A DNA stretch of 35,699 bases, taken from positions 1 to 35,699 of the forward strand of contig NZ_JAUYGD010000035.1 in the NCBI RefSeq assembly GCF_030690725.1, written 5' to 3'. Position numbers and translations under genes: made by a program. Origin of the DNA: Pseudomonas sp. (GTDB lineage Bacteria > Pseudomonadota > Gammaproteobacteria > Pseudomonadales > Pseudomonadaceae). Below the pieces are notes generated by a model. The model had not been told where the DNA came from and made no database searches. It saw only the letters and a list, made by a program, of their open reading frames with translations. This document shows positions 24,182 to 32,435 of the stretch, piece by piece (the stretch's first letter is position 1; every line of letters starts with the position of its first letter).

Positions 24182-24745
24182 TTAGATCTTGCCAACCAGG
24201 TCCAGGGAAGGAGCCAGAGTCTTCTCGCCTTCTTTCCACTTGGCTGGGCACACTTCGCCTGGGTGAGCAGCGGTGTACTGAGCAGCTTTCAGCTTGCGCA
24301 GGGTTTCCGATACGTCACGAGCGATTTCGTTGGAGTGGATTTCAACGGTCTTGATCACGCCTTCCGGGTTGATCAGGAAGGTGCCACGCAGGGCCAAGCC
24401 TTCTTCTTCGATGTGCACGCCGAAAGCGCGGGTCAGGGCGTGGGTCGGATCACCAACCAGCGGGAACTGAGCCTTGCCTACAGCTGGCGAAGTTTCGTGC
24501 CAGACTTTGTGGGAGAAATGGGTGTCGGTGGTGACGATGTAAACTTCAGTGCCGGCATCGCGGAACGCAGCGTAGTTGTTGGCAGCGTCTTCGATCTCAG
24601 TCGGGCAGTTGAAGGTGAAGGCAGCTGGCATGAAGATCAGTACCGACCACTGGCCTTTCAGGGACTGCTCGGTCACTTCGATGAACTTGCCGTTGTGGAA
24701 AGCGTTAGCCTTGAACGGTTGAACTTGGGTGTTGATGAGATTCAT
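24182..24745 (-). CDS. ahpC: Alkyl hydroperoxide reductase subunit C (2-Cys peroxiredoxin)
   Basis: 187 residues, typical length. Peroxidatic Cys47 in FMPAAFTFNCPTE, with Thr and Pro in the PxxxTxxC frame, and resolving Cys166 in GEVCPAKW. Reduces hydrogen peroxide and organic peroxides in the cytoplasm, recycled by AhpF. AAGGAAC lies before ATG 24745. The 5' region carries an OxyR-type site (24813-24849). The motif FMPAAFTFN matches Pseudomonas AhpC as I remember it. Confidence 0.97.
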   Translation of the reverse strand: MNLINTQVQPFKANAFHNGKFIEVTEQSLKGQWSVLIFMPAAFTFNCPTEIEDAANNYAAFRDAGTEVYIVTTDTHFSHKVWHETSPAVGKAQFPLVGDPTHALTRAFGVHIEEEGLALRGTFLINPEGVIKTVEIHSNEIARDVSETLRKLKAAQYTAAHPGEVCPAKWKEGEKTLAPSLDLVGKI

Positions 24746-24812
24746 CTCGGGTTCCTTGTTGAGGGTTAGAAATTTACAGGGCGCATCTTAGCGCCTTATG
24801 CAAAAAAAGCTT

Positions 24813-24849
24813 ATTGATTGCCGCCATGATTCCGATTGATTAAGCCAAT
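24813..24849 (-). promoter_or_regulatory. OxyR-type binding site upstream of ahpC
   Basis: On the minus strand four tetranucleotides, ATTG, CAAT, ATGG, CAAT, are separated by exactly 7 bases each, the 37-bp geometry of OxyR sites (ATAG-7-CTAT-7-ATAG-7-CTAT). The conserved inner A occurs in both halves. A 4/6 -10 (TAAGAT, plus positions 24785-24790) places the -35 at the proximal edge of the site, as at OxyR-activated promoters. OxyR itself is not in the window. Confidence 0.65.
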
Positions 24850-24861
24850 CGACCCCGGGCT

Positions 24862-25827
24862 TTATTCCAAGGCTGGGTCTATTAGCAGAACCAGCTTGCC
24901 GTTGACCTGATTGCTCGCCAACGCCGCAAAGGCGGCTTCGGCATCTTTGAGCGCATAAGCCTGCTGAAGTTGCGGTTTAAGCCGCCCCTCGGCAAACAGC
25001 GGCCAGACAAATTGCTGCAGATCGCGCAACAGATCGGCCTTGAACTGCTCATCACGATTGCGCAGGGTCGAGCCGATCAACGCAATGCGCTTGCCCAATA
25101 CCACAGCCAGATCCAGCTCGGCCTTGCGCCCGCCGAGCAAACCAATGTTTACCCAACGGCCATCCACAGCCAGCAGATCCAGATTCAGCGCGGCGTAACT
25201 GCCGCCCACCGGGTCGAGAATCACATCGAACGGAGCGAAATCACGCAGCGCCTGCAGCTGTTCCTCACCGCGCAGCACACCGCCCTGAGCACCGAGGCTT
25301 TCGCAGTAGGTCAAACGCTCAGCTGAACCGACACTGACCCAGCACGGGCTGCCAAAGGCTTTACACAATTGAATGGCCGCCGAACCCACGCCGCTCGCGC
25401 CAGCATGCAGCAACACCTTCTGCCCAGGCTTCAACGCAGCCAGCTGGAACAGATTGAGCCAGGCCGTGGCGTACACCTCGGGCAACGCCGCCGCTTCGGC
25501 CAGCGTCATGCTTTCGGGCACGGGCAAGGCATGCCGCGCATCAACCACCACCTCCTCGGCCATGCCGCCACCGCTCAACAATGCGCAAACTCGGTCGCCA
25601 ACTTTCCAGTCACAACCGGCGCCCACTTCACTGACGATGCCGGCGCACTCCAGCCCAAGCACCTCACTGGCGCCTGGCGGCGGCGGATAGAGCCCGGCAC
25701 GCTGCAACAAGTCGGCGCGATTCAACCCGGCGGCCGCCACACGGATGCGAATTTCCCCTACATCACAGGCCGGCGCTGGGTGTTGCGCCCATTCCACACG
25801 GCCTTCAACGCCTTGCAATGCCTTCAC
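24862..25827 (-). CDS. NADPH:quinone oxidoreductase, PIG3-like (MDR superfamily)
   Basis: 321 residues from GTG 25827. GGAGG lies 4 bases upstream, and the protein then starts MKALQGVEG as family members do; the longer frame to ATG 25845 has no RBS. GroES-like domain AAAGLNRADLLQRAGLYPPPPGASEVLGLECAG, then the Rossmann domain with HAGASGVGSAAIQL. No zinc ligands are visible, as in quinone oxidoreductases. Family: PIG3-type NAD(P)H quinone reductase. It is divergent from prc. Confidence 0.88.
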   Translation of the reverse strand: MKALQGVEGRVEWAQHPAPACDVGEIRIRVAAAGLNRADLLQRAGLYPPPPGASEVLGLECAGIVSEVGAGCDWKVGDRVCALLSGGGMAEEVVVDARHALPVPESMTLAEAAALPEVYATAWLNLFQLAALKPGQKVLLHAGASGVGSAAIQLCKAFGSPCWVSVGSAERLTYCESLGAQGGVLRGEEQLQALRDFAPFDVILDPVGGSYAALNLDLLAVDGRWVNIGLLGGRKAELDLAVVLGKRIALIGSTLRNRDEQFKADLLRDLQQFVWPLFAEGRLKPQLQQAYALKDAEAAFAALASNQVNGKLVLLIDPALE

Positions 25828-25853
25828 GCTGCCTCCATAGTGCATTTGAACCG

Positions 25854-25876
25854 AGCCCGGCGCTGACCGCCGGGCT
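25854..25876 (+). terminator. Terminator-like hairpin in the qor-prc divergent region
   Basis: Stem AGCCCGGCG (25854-25862) with CGCCGGGCT (25868-25876), loop CTGAC, then TTTG on the plus strand. Neither flanking gene ends here, so it may stop antisense transcripts or act in the leader of one of the genes. Confidence 0.5.
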
Positions 25877-25955
25877 TTTGCATTGCGCCGATGGAACCTG
25901 GCGCCCTTAAAGACGGCCTAATATGCGTTATCAACTGCCCACACGTCGAATTAGC

Positions 25956-28037
25956 ATGAAGCGATCCCTACTCAGCGTCACCCTCGCCTTTTCGTTTGCC
26001 CTGAGCGCCTTGCCGCTCGCGGCGAAAACCACCAGTGACGACTCCTGGGAATACCTGCAGCCTGACCGCGAGCAGGTCATCGCCAGCCTCAACGTCGTGG
26101 AATTGTTGAAGCGCCATCACTACAACAAGCCACCGCTGAATGACGAGCGCTCGGAAAAAATCTATCAGGGCTACCTGAAGATGCTCGACCCCTCGCGCAG
26201 CTACTTTATTGCCTCCGATATCGCCGAGTTCGATCAATGGCGCACGCGCTTTGACGACCTGCTGAAAAACGGCGACCTGCAACCCGGCTTTGCCATCTAC
26301 AAACGCCACCTGGAGCGTTTGCAGAGCCGCCTGCAGTTCACCCTGAATATGCTGGAAAAAGGCGTCGACAAAATTGACCTCGACAGCGATGAAAGCCTGC
26401 TGGTCGACCGCGAGAACGCGCCCTGGGTCAAGGATCTCGCCGAACTCGACGACCTCTGGCGCAAGCGCGTCAAAGACGAAGTGCTGCGCCTGAAAATCGC
26501 CGGTAAAGAGCCCAAGGCGATTCAAGAGCTGCTGACCAAGCGCTACAACAACCAGCTTGCGCGGCTCAAGCAGACCCGCGGTGAAGACGTGTTCCAGGCT
26601 TACATCAACGCCTTTGCCATGTCCTACGACCCGCACACCACCTACCTGTCGCCGGACAATGCAGAAAACTTCGACATCAATATGAGCCTGTCGCTCGAAG
26701 GTATTGGTGCCGTGCTGCAAAGCGACAACGAACACGTCAAGGTCGTGCGCCTGGTGCCGGCTGGCCCGGCGGAAAAGAGCAAGCAGATCTCCCCCGCCGA
26801 CAAGATCATCGGCGTGGCTCAGGGCAGCAAGGAAATGGTCGACGTGATCGGCTGGCGCCTGGATGAAGTGGTCAAACTGATTCGCGGCCCGAAGGGCTCC
26901 ACTGTGCGCCTGGAAGTAATTCCAGCGAGCAACGCGCCGAACGATCAAACCAGCAAAGTGGTCGCCATCACCCGTGAGGCGGTCAAGCTGGAAGAGCAAG
27001 CCGCGAAGAAATCCATCCTCAACCTCAAGCACGACAACCGCGACTACAAGCTCGGGGTCATCGAGATTCCGGCCTTCTATCTGGACTTCAAGGCCTTCCG
27101 TGCTGGCGATCCGAACTACAAAAGCACCACCCGTGACGTCAAACGCCTGCTCACCGAGCTGGAGAAGGAAAAAGTCGACGGTGTGGTCATCGACCTGCGC
27201 AACAACGGCGGCGGCTCGCTACAGGAAGCCACCGAACTGACCGGCCTGTTTATCGACCAAGGTCCGACCGTACTGGTGCGCAACAGCGATGGCCGCGTTG
27301 ATGTACTGGCCGACGAGAACACCGGCATTTACTACAAAGGCCCACTGGCCGTGTTGGTCAATCGCCTGTCGGCCTCGGCCTCGGAGATTTTCGCCGGCGC
27401 CATGCAGGACTACCACCGCGCGCTGATCCTCGGCGGCCAGACCTTCGGCAAAGGCACCGTGCAGACCATCCAGCCGCTCAACCATGGCGAGCTGAAGCTG
27501 ACCCTGGCCAAGTTCTACCGCGTCTCCGGGCAGAGCACCCAGCACCAGGGCGTGATTCCCGACATCCAGTACCCAGACATCATGGACACCAAGGAAATCG
27601 GCGAGAGCGCCCTGCCCGAGGCCCTGCCGTGGGACAGCATCAAGCCGGCGATCAAGCCAGAGCTGGACCCGATCAAACCGTTCCTCGCCGAACTGCAGAG
27701 CCGTTTTGAACAGCGCACCGCGCAAAACCCGGATTTCACCTTCGCCCGTGAACGCCTGCAGCTGGCGCAGAAGCTGATGGAAGAAACCACCGTCAGCCTC
27801 AATGAAAGCAAACGTCGCGCCCAGCACACGGATATCGAAGGCCAGCAGTTGGCCATCGAGAACAGCCGCCGCAAAGCCAAAGGCGAAACCCTGCTGAACA
27901 AACTCAAGGAAGAAGACGAAGACGCACTGCCAGTGGAAGACAAGAAAACCAAGCCGGAAGAGGATGCCTACCTCGCCGAAAGCGGGCGCATCCTGCTCGA
28001 CTATCTGGGTTTGAACACTCGCCTGGCCAAGCAGTAA
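25956..28037 (+). CDS. prc: Tail-specific carboxy-terminal processing protease Prc (S41)
   Basis: 693 residues from ATG 25956; an upstream in-frame ATG at 25923 would place 11 extra residues before the signal peptide MKRSLLSVTLAFSFALSALP. Periplasmic protease. N-terminal helical Prc domain; PDZ domain at about 225-310 (LSLEGIGAVLQSDNEHVKVVRLVPAGPAEK); catalytic S41 domain with VIDLRNNGGGSL, nucleophile region RLSASASEIFAGAMQDY and Lys in FGKGT. A C-terminal charged tail follows. In P. aeruginosa this protease (AlgO) affects alginate control by cleaving MucA-related targets. A terminator follows. Confidence 0.93.
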   Translation: MKRSLLSVTLAFSFALSALPLAAKTTSDDSWEYLQPDREQVIASLNVVELLKRHHYNKPPLNDERSEKIYQGYLKMLDPSRSYFIASDIAEFDQWRTRFDDLLKNGDLQPGFAIYKRHLERLQSRLQFTLNMLEKGVDKIDLDSDESLLVDRENAPWVKDLAELDDLWRKRVKDEVLRLKIAGKEPKAIQELLTKRYNNQLARLKQTRGEDVFQAYINAFAMSYDPHTTYLSPDNAENFDINMSLSLEGIGAVLQSDNEHVKVVRLVPAGPAEKSKQISPADKIIGVAQGSKEMVDVIGWRLDEVVKLIRGPKGSTVRLEVIPASNAPNDQTSKVVAITREAVKLEEQAAKKSILNLKHDNRDYKLGVIEIPAFYLDFKAFRAGDPNYKSTTRDVKRLLTELEKEKVDGVVIDLRNNGGGSLQEATELTGLFIDQGPTVLVRNSDGRVDVLADENTGIYYKGPLAVLVNRLSASASEIFAGAMQDYHRALILGGQTFGKGTVQTIQPLNHGELKLTLAKFYRVSGQSTQHQGVIPDIQYPDIMDTKEIGESALPEALPWDSIKPAIKPELDPIKPFLAELQSRFEQRTAQNPDFTFARERLQLAQKLMEETTVSLNESKRRAQHTDIEGQQLAIENSRRKAKGETLLNKLKEEDEDALPVEDKKTKPEEDAYLAESGRILLDYLGLNTRLAKQ

Positions 28038-28080
28038 AACAGCGAGCGTCATCAAAGGGTCATCAAACTGTCGTGAAATG

Positions 28081-28116
28081 CGGGGACTGGTAGCAATGCC
28101 AGTCCCCGTTTTTTTT
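28081..28116 (+). terminator. Intrinsic terminator after prc
   Basis: A 10-bp stem, CGGGGACTGG (28081-28090) with CCAGTCCCCG (28099-28108), then eight T. Strong. Confidence 0.93.
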
Positions 28117-28133
28117 ATGCACAGAGAGCCGCC

Positions 28134-29894
28134 ATGATCGTCACCGAGCAGTTCAGCGCGTTGGACAGCATCCTCGCCAATGGCGACCTGCACAGCCTGT
28201 TTCAACCTATCTTCTCGCTCTCCGAACGGCGCATCCTCGGTTATGAAGCCCTCAGTCGCGGCCCATCCAACAGTGCCCTGCACTCGCCGATCAACCTGTT
28301 CGCCGTCGCCCGCAGTGCTGGCCGCCTGAGTGAACTGGAACTGCTCTGCCGTAAAAATGCCTGCCAGCGCTTCAGCCAGCTCAAACTTGAAGGCAAGCTG
28401 TTCCTCAACGTCTCACCGGACTCGCTGATGGAGCCCAAGCACCAGCCGGGACGTACCCTACAGCTGCTGCAAACCCTGGGTATTCCACCGAGCCAGGTGG
28501 TTATCGAGCTGACCGAGCAATCGCCCACCGACGACTTCGCCCTGCTCGACACCGCGCTGCACCACTACCGCGCCATGGGCTTTTCCATCGCCCTGGATGA
28601 CCTCGGCGCCGGTTATTCAAGCCTGCGCCTGTGGTCAGAGCTGCGCCCGGACTACGTAAAGATCGATCGCCACTTTATCGACGGCATTCATCAGGATGCG
28701 GTGAAACGCGAGTTCGTCGGCTCCATTCTGAAAATGGCCAAAGCCTCGCGCGCCCAGGTCATCGCCGAAGGTATCGAGCTGCCCGAGGAACTGGCCGTGC
28801 TCGCCGAAATGGGCGTCGACCTGTTGCAAGGCTATCTGCTCTGCCGCCCGCAGGAGCAGCCGCCGCGTGACGCCATCAATCTGCTGCCCAGTGCCACAAC
28901 CAGCAGCCCGCTCAGCGAAGAGTCCAGCGACCTGCGCGGTCTGCTCAACACACAACAAGCCGTGGCCCTGAGCACGCCCACCAGCGAGGTGCTGGAAATG
29001 TTCCGCGCCCAGGCCAACCTCAACTCGCTGGCGGTGCTCAACCAGGCGCAACAACCCGTTGGCATCGTGCACCGTCATTCACTGGCCGAAGCCTTGCTCA
29101 AACCCTTCGCCAACGAGTTGTTCGCCCGCAAACCGATCAGCCGCCTGATGAGCGATGACTACCTGGCGGTGGAATGCAGTCAGTCGCTGCAGCAGGTCAG
29201 CCGCCTGCTCACCAGCCGCGCCCGCCAGCGTATCGAAGAAGACTTCATCATCATTGAGGACGGCTGCTATATCGGGCTCGGCCGGGTGATCGACGTGCTC
29301 AAGCTAATCACCGAACTGAAGATCCAACAGGCCCGCTACGCCAACCCGTTGACCCTGCTGCCAGGCAACGTGCCGATCCAGCAGTGCCTGACCCGCTTGC
29401 TGCAGCAGGGCCGCGAAGCGGTGGTGTGTTATGTGGATATCGACAACTTTAAGCCGTTCAACGACATCTACGGCTACGCCAAAGGCGATGAAGTGCTGCT
29501 TAGCCTGGCGCAGTGCCTGAATGATCGGGTCGATCCGACGCGGGACTTTGTCGGCCATATCGGCGGTGACGACTTTCTCTTGGTGCTCGGCTCACAGGAC
29601 TGGCGCGCGCGGCTCAATCGCCTGCTGGAGGATTTCCAGAGCCAGTGCCGACGGTTTTATCGGGAAGAAGACCTGCATGCCGGCTGCTTTGTCGCCCATG
29701 ACCGCAGCGGCAAACGCCAGGAATATGCCCTGCTGTCCTTGTCTCTGGGCGTGGTACATGTACACCCCGAGCAATGCGCACAACTGGATGCCAGCCAGCT
29801 GGCGGCGATGGCCTCAGAAGCCAAGCGTCATGCCAAGGCAGTGCCGGGCTATAGCCTGCATATCATCGACACCCAGGCGGACTCGGCGGCCTGA
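28134..29894 (+). CDS. Cyclic-di-GMP protein, EAL-CBS-GGDEF
   Basis: 586 residues, no membrane segment. EAL phosphodiesterase domain (about 8-245) with YEALSRG (Glu38), NVSPDSL, ELTEQS, DDLGAGYSS, DYVKIDRHFIDG and VIAEGIE, so the metal and catalytic residues look complete. A CBS pair at about 270-395. The GGDEF domain (about 403-570) has GGDDF at 477-481, a functional-looking variant. The RxxD inhibitory site appears absent: the residue three before Asp471 is Pro. The C-terminal GGDEF and N-terminal EAL are the reverse of the common GGDEF-EAL order. Its own transcript probably starts after the prc terminator; the gap to prc is 96 bases. Confidence 0.92.
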   Translation: MIVTEQFSALDSILANGDLHSLFQPIFSLSERRILGYEALSRGPSNSALHSPINLFAVARSAGRLSELELLCRKNACQRFSQLKLEGKLFLNVSPDSLMEPKHQPGRTLQLLQTLGIPPSQVVIELTEQSPTDDFALLDTALHHYRAMGFSIALDDLGAGYSSLRLWSELRPDYVKIDRHFIDGIHQDAVKREFVGSILKMAKASRAQVIAEGIELPEELAVLAEMGVDLLQGYLLCRPQEQPPRDAINLLPSATTSSPLSEESSDLRGLLNTQQAVALSTPTSEVLEMFRAQANLNSLAVLNQAQQPVGIVHRHSLAEALLKPFANELFARKPISRLMSDDYLAVECSQSLQQVSRLLTSRARQRIEEDFIIIEDGCYIGLGRVIDVLKLITELKIQQARYANPLTLLPGNVPIQQCLTRLLQQGREAVVCYVDIDNFKPFNDIYGYAKGDEVLLSLAQCLNDRVDPTRDFVGHIGGDDFLLVLGSQDWRARLNRLLEDFQSQCRRFYREEDLHAGCFVAHDRSGKRQEYALLSLSLGVVHVHPEQCAQLDASQLAAMASEAKRHAKAVPGYSLHIIDTQADSAA

Positions 29895-29916
29895 TGGCGA
29901 AAGCTGGACGCTTGGA

Positions 29917-30387
29917 TCAGAGGCCGCTGAGGCGATTGGACAGCGCGGCGAAATGCTCGGCCTGCGCTGCATCGGCGGCAACACCCGCAGCGCCGCTGCG
30001 GTACAACTCAGCCAAGCGATAGGCTGCAGCCGGGTGGCCTGCCTGCGCAGCCAACGTCCACCACTCGATGGCCTTCGGCGCATCCGCTGCGTGCTGAGTA
30101 TCACCGGACAGACTCAAGACACCAAGCTGGTAAGCCGCCTTGGCATCGCCGGCCTTTGCTGCCAAACCGAGTAAACGCCGCCCTTCATTGCGCGCGCCCA
30201 GACCCTGACCGCGAAACAGCAGGATATGCCCGTAGAAGCTTTGCGCCTGGGTATCACCCAGCGCGGCCATGCGCGCAAACTGCCCTTCCAGCCAACGCCA
30301 GGCCGGGGGCTGTTTAACCAGCCAGGCCCAGTGGAACAGACGGCGCGCCAGCAGGTAGCCGATACGCGCACGCAGCGCGCCGAACAT
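29917..30387 (-). CDS. Sel1-repeat protein
   Basis: 156 residues from ATG 30387, which overlaps the upstream stop by one base (TGATG). Longer frames into the upstream gene are shadows. After a hydrophobic N-terminal part (RIGYLLARRLFHWAWLV, about 8-24), Sel1-like repeats follow: RMAALGDTQAQSFYGHILLFRGQG, LAAKAGDAKAAYQLGVLSLSGD, WWTLAAQAGHPAAAYRLAELYRSG. Such repeats are protein-interaction helices. Third gene of the HTH operon and convergent with the EAL-GGDEF gene (22-base gap). Function unknown. Confidence 0.85.
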   Translation of the reverse strand: MFGALRARIGYLLARRLFHWAWLVKQPPAWRWLEGQFARMAALGDTQAQSFYGHILLFRGQGLGARNEGRRLLGLAAKAGDAKAAYQLGVLSLSGDTQHAADAPKAIEWWTLAAQAGHPAAAYRLAELYRSGAAGVAADAAQAEHFAALSNRLSGL

Positions 30388-30752
30388 CAGGCGTCTTCCG
30401 GGTAACTGAACTCGAACACGCGGGCCACTTCGGCGGCATGCCAGGAGGCCGCGGCGATGCCATCGGACGCACCACTGAAGCGGCCCAGGCGGCTGACGCA
30501 CTCGAAGAAGCCGGTACGCGGCAAGCGGCTGGCGCCCTGGCTGATTACCAGCGCACTGCGCAGCGGGCGCTCGGCACGCGCATCCAGTGCCGCCAGATGC
30601 TCCAGCGCGGCGGCTAACGTCTGCATGGCAGGGCTAGGCAAGGCCAGGCGTTCGATCAAGGCCCGATAGGTGAGCAGATGACGCTGACGCTGGGCATCTT
30701 CAAGCTCACCGAGCAACGCCTGCCAATGTTGCCGACTGATGCTTACGCTCAA
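30387..30752 (-). CDS. Conserved hypothetical protein, unknown function
   Basis: 121 residues with the start codon TTG at 30752. This start is preferred because GGGAGG lies seven bases upstream, the codon overlaps the preceding stop (TTGA), and the protein starts MSVSISRQHW. A GTG at 30767 has no RBS. Visible: helical first half (LTYRALIERLALPSPAMQTLAAALEHLAALDARAERPLRSALVIS), then a conserved-looking block GFFECVSRLGRFSGASDGIAAASWHAAEVARVFEFSYPED. I do not recognise a characterised family. It is coupled to both neighbours. Confidence 0.75.
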   Translation of the reverse strand: MSVSISRQHWQALLGELEDAQRQRHLLTYRALIERLALPSPAMQTLAAALEHLAALDARAERPLRSALVISQGASRLPRTGFFECVSRLGRFSGASDGIAAASWHAAEVARVFEFSYPEDA

Positions 30753-31069
30753 GGCTGCGCCTCCCACCCATCGACCCCAAGGTGCCAGGCCAGCGCGCGC
30801 TGGATGGCGGCGTCCGGCTGGCGTTCGCCGCTCTCGATCATGCCCAGATAATGCGGGCTGATGCCGACATTGCGTGCCAGCTGTTCGGCACTCATGCCCT
30901 TGGCTTCGCGCAGGGTCGCCAGCTGGCTCAGAGCCGGCTTGCAGGCATCCACTGCCACAGCAACCACCTCAGGCGCGCGCCCGGCGGCCTGCAGCAAGGC
31001 TTGATACTGCGCCCAGGGCAGCACCGCATACTCCGGCTGGCCATCGCGCTCGATCACTTGCACATTCAT
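30749..31069 (-). CDS. XRE-type helix-turn-helix protein
   Basis: 106 residues from ATG 31069, with GGAG 10 bases upstream. The N-terminal segment MNVQVIERDGQPEYAVLPWAQYQALLQAAG looks like the start of a Phd/YefM-type antitoxin. The C-terminal HTH is XRE type: LATLREAKGMSAEQLARNVGISPHYLGMIESGERQPDAAIQRALAWHLGV (about 51-100). It may regulate its own operon. It heads a three-gene operon with overlapping starts (TTGA, TGATG). Confidence 0.82.
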   Translation of the reverse strand: MNVQVIERDGQPEYAVLPWAQYQALLQAAGRAPEVVAVAVDACKPALSQLATLREAKGMSAEQLARNVGISPHYLGMIESGERQPDAAIQRALAWHLGVDGWEAQP

Positions 31070-31203
31070 CTGTAAATCTCCATGCAGAGCACTTCCATCA
31101 CTCTCAGCAACTCCAGAACAGGCGGCCATCTTAACAGCCCGGCACGATAAAGAGCGTGATCTATACTGCCCACAGGTTATCAAGCGGCAGCTGGGGGCAG
31201 GTT

Positions 31204-31926
31204 TTGCGCACACTGATAACAATGCTGTTGATTGGCTGCAGTAGCTGGGCCTGCGCAGATGAGTTGCGCTGGGGCTTTGCCACGGCTGACGGCATGCCCT
31301 ATGTCGACGTGCATGACCAGCAATTGCGTGGCGGCGTTATCTACAAGCTGGGCCAGCTAGCCAGCCAGCAACTGGGCTTCGACGCCGCATTTGTCGAAAC
31401 GCCGAACAAGCGCATCGATGAATTTATGCAGCGCGGCCGCATCCATGTGATCTGCAACAGCAACCCGCAATGGATAGACAACCCGCAGCGCTATCACTGG
31501 TCCGCCCCGCTCTACAGCGAAGAGGACGTGCTGCTACTGCACCGCCAGCATGCGCCGATCAACAGCCTGCACGAACTCCATGGCAAAACCATTGGCACTC
31601 AACTGGGTTACGTCTACAGCAGTGAGCTGATGGCGGCATTCGCCAGTAAACAGATCATCCGCCAGGATCTGCGCGACCACAGCGCCGGGCTTAACCTGCT
31701 GCGCAAACAACGCCTGGACGCCATCATCGACATGCGCCGGCCGCTGCGCTTCCAGCTGAGCAAACGTGCGGATGCACCACTGCAGATAAACCCCTGGGTA
31801 ATCGAACGCTACGACATGCACTGCACCTACAGCCCGCAATTGCCAGTCAACGCCGAGCTAATGGACAAAACACTGCAGCAATTACGCGACCAGGGCCTGA
31901 TCGAGCAGATGCTCAACGACACCTGA
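31204..31926 (+). CDS. Family-3-type periplasmic substrate-binding protein
   Basis: 240 residues from TTG 31204. A longer frame from GTG 31156 exists, but TATACT (31162-31167) looks like a -10 box inside it, and GGGGGCAGG precedes TTG 31204, giving the signal peptide (M)RTLITMLLIGCSSWACA-DE. The mature part has LRWGFATADGMPYVD, a domain swap region ICNSNPQWIDNPQRYHWSAPLYSEEDVLLL and the QLGYVYSSELMAAF second-lobe motif, as in amino-acid-type binding proteins. There are no transporter genes beside it, so it may act as a sensor partner or a lone enzyme-like protein. Divergent from the HTH operon. Confidence 0.78.
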   Translation: MRTLITMLLIGCSSWACADELRWGFATADGMPYVDVHDQQLRGGVIYKLGQLASQQLGFDAAFVETPNKRIDEFMQRGRIHVICNSNPQWIDNPQRYHWSAPLYSEEDVLLLHRQHAPINSLHELHGKTIGTQLGYVYSSELMAAFASKQIIRQDLRDHSAGLNLLRKQRLDAIIDMRRPLRFQLSKRADAPLQINPWVIERYDMHCTYSPQLPVNAELMDKTLQQLRDQGLIEQMLNDT

Positions 31927-31937
31927 ATCGCCACCCA

Positions 31938-32393
31938 CTACTCTACCTGCCCCTGCAACGGCGCTAGCGATTCATCCAACTCTGGCAGCCGCTCAACGAC
32001 CCGCAGCACCTCTGGAGCCTGAGCCGCGCGCCATTGCTGAAACGCCGCCAACTCTTCCTGCCAGGTACGCAGTACCCAGGCCAGCACAGCCAGATCATCA
32101 ACCAGACCGATGCCAAACAACCAGTCCGGTATGGCGTCCAGCGGCGTAACGAAGTACAGCAAGGCCGCCACCACGGCCAGTAATGCACGGGAGTCGATTG
32201 CCCGATACTCACCGCGCCACCAGGCCAGGCAAAGCGCCTGCAGCAGCTTCAACTGGCCGGTCAATTCGGCAAAGCCATTACCGAGCTTTTCACGCTTTCG
32301 AGCGACGGATAACAGCAACATCGGTAACCGTCCGGCCTTAAGGAAACGCTTGGCCAAAAACTGGTAACGCGCGAAATTTTTCGGTGCTTTCAT
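31938..32393 (-). CDS. YkvA/DUF1232 membrane protein
   Basis: 151 residues. The DUF1232 signature is at about 84-108: LLYFVTPLDAIPDWLFGIGLVDDLAVLAWVL, which forms a short hydrophobic segment. The N-terminus is basic (MKAPKNFARYQFLAKRFLKAG). GAGAAGG precedes ATG 32393. Convergent with the binding-protein gene (11-base gap). Function unknown. Confidence 0.85.
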   Translation of the reverse strand: MKAPKNFARYQFLAKRFLKAGRLPMLLLSVARKREKLGNGFAELTGQLKLLQALCLAWWRGEYRAIDSRALLAVVAALLYFVTPLDAIPDWLFGIGLVDDLAVLAWVLRTWQEELAAFQQWRAAQAPEVLRVVERLPELDESLAPLQGQVE

Positions 32394-32435
32394 CGCCTTC
32401 TCCCGGCAACCCCGCGCGCCCGCTGGGCTGGCTAT

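Noticed and set aside
25827..25845. ATG 25845 as start of the quinone oxidoreductase
   Set aside because: No RBS upstream and it would place GGAGG inside the coding region just before the GTG that begins the family-like sequence.
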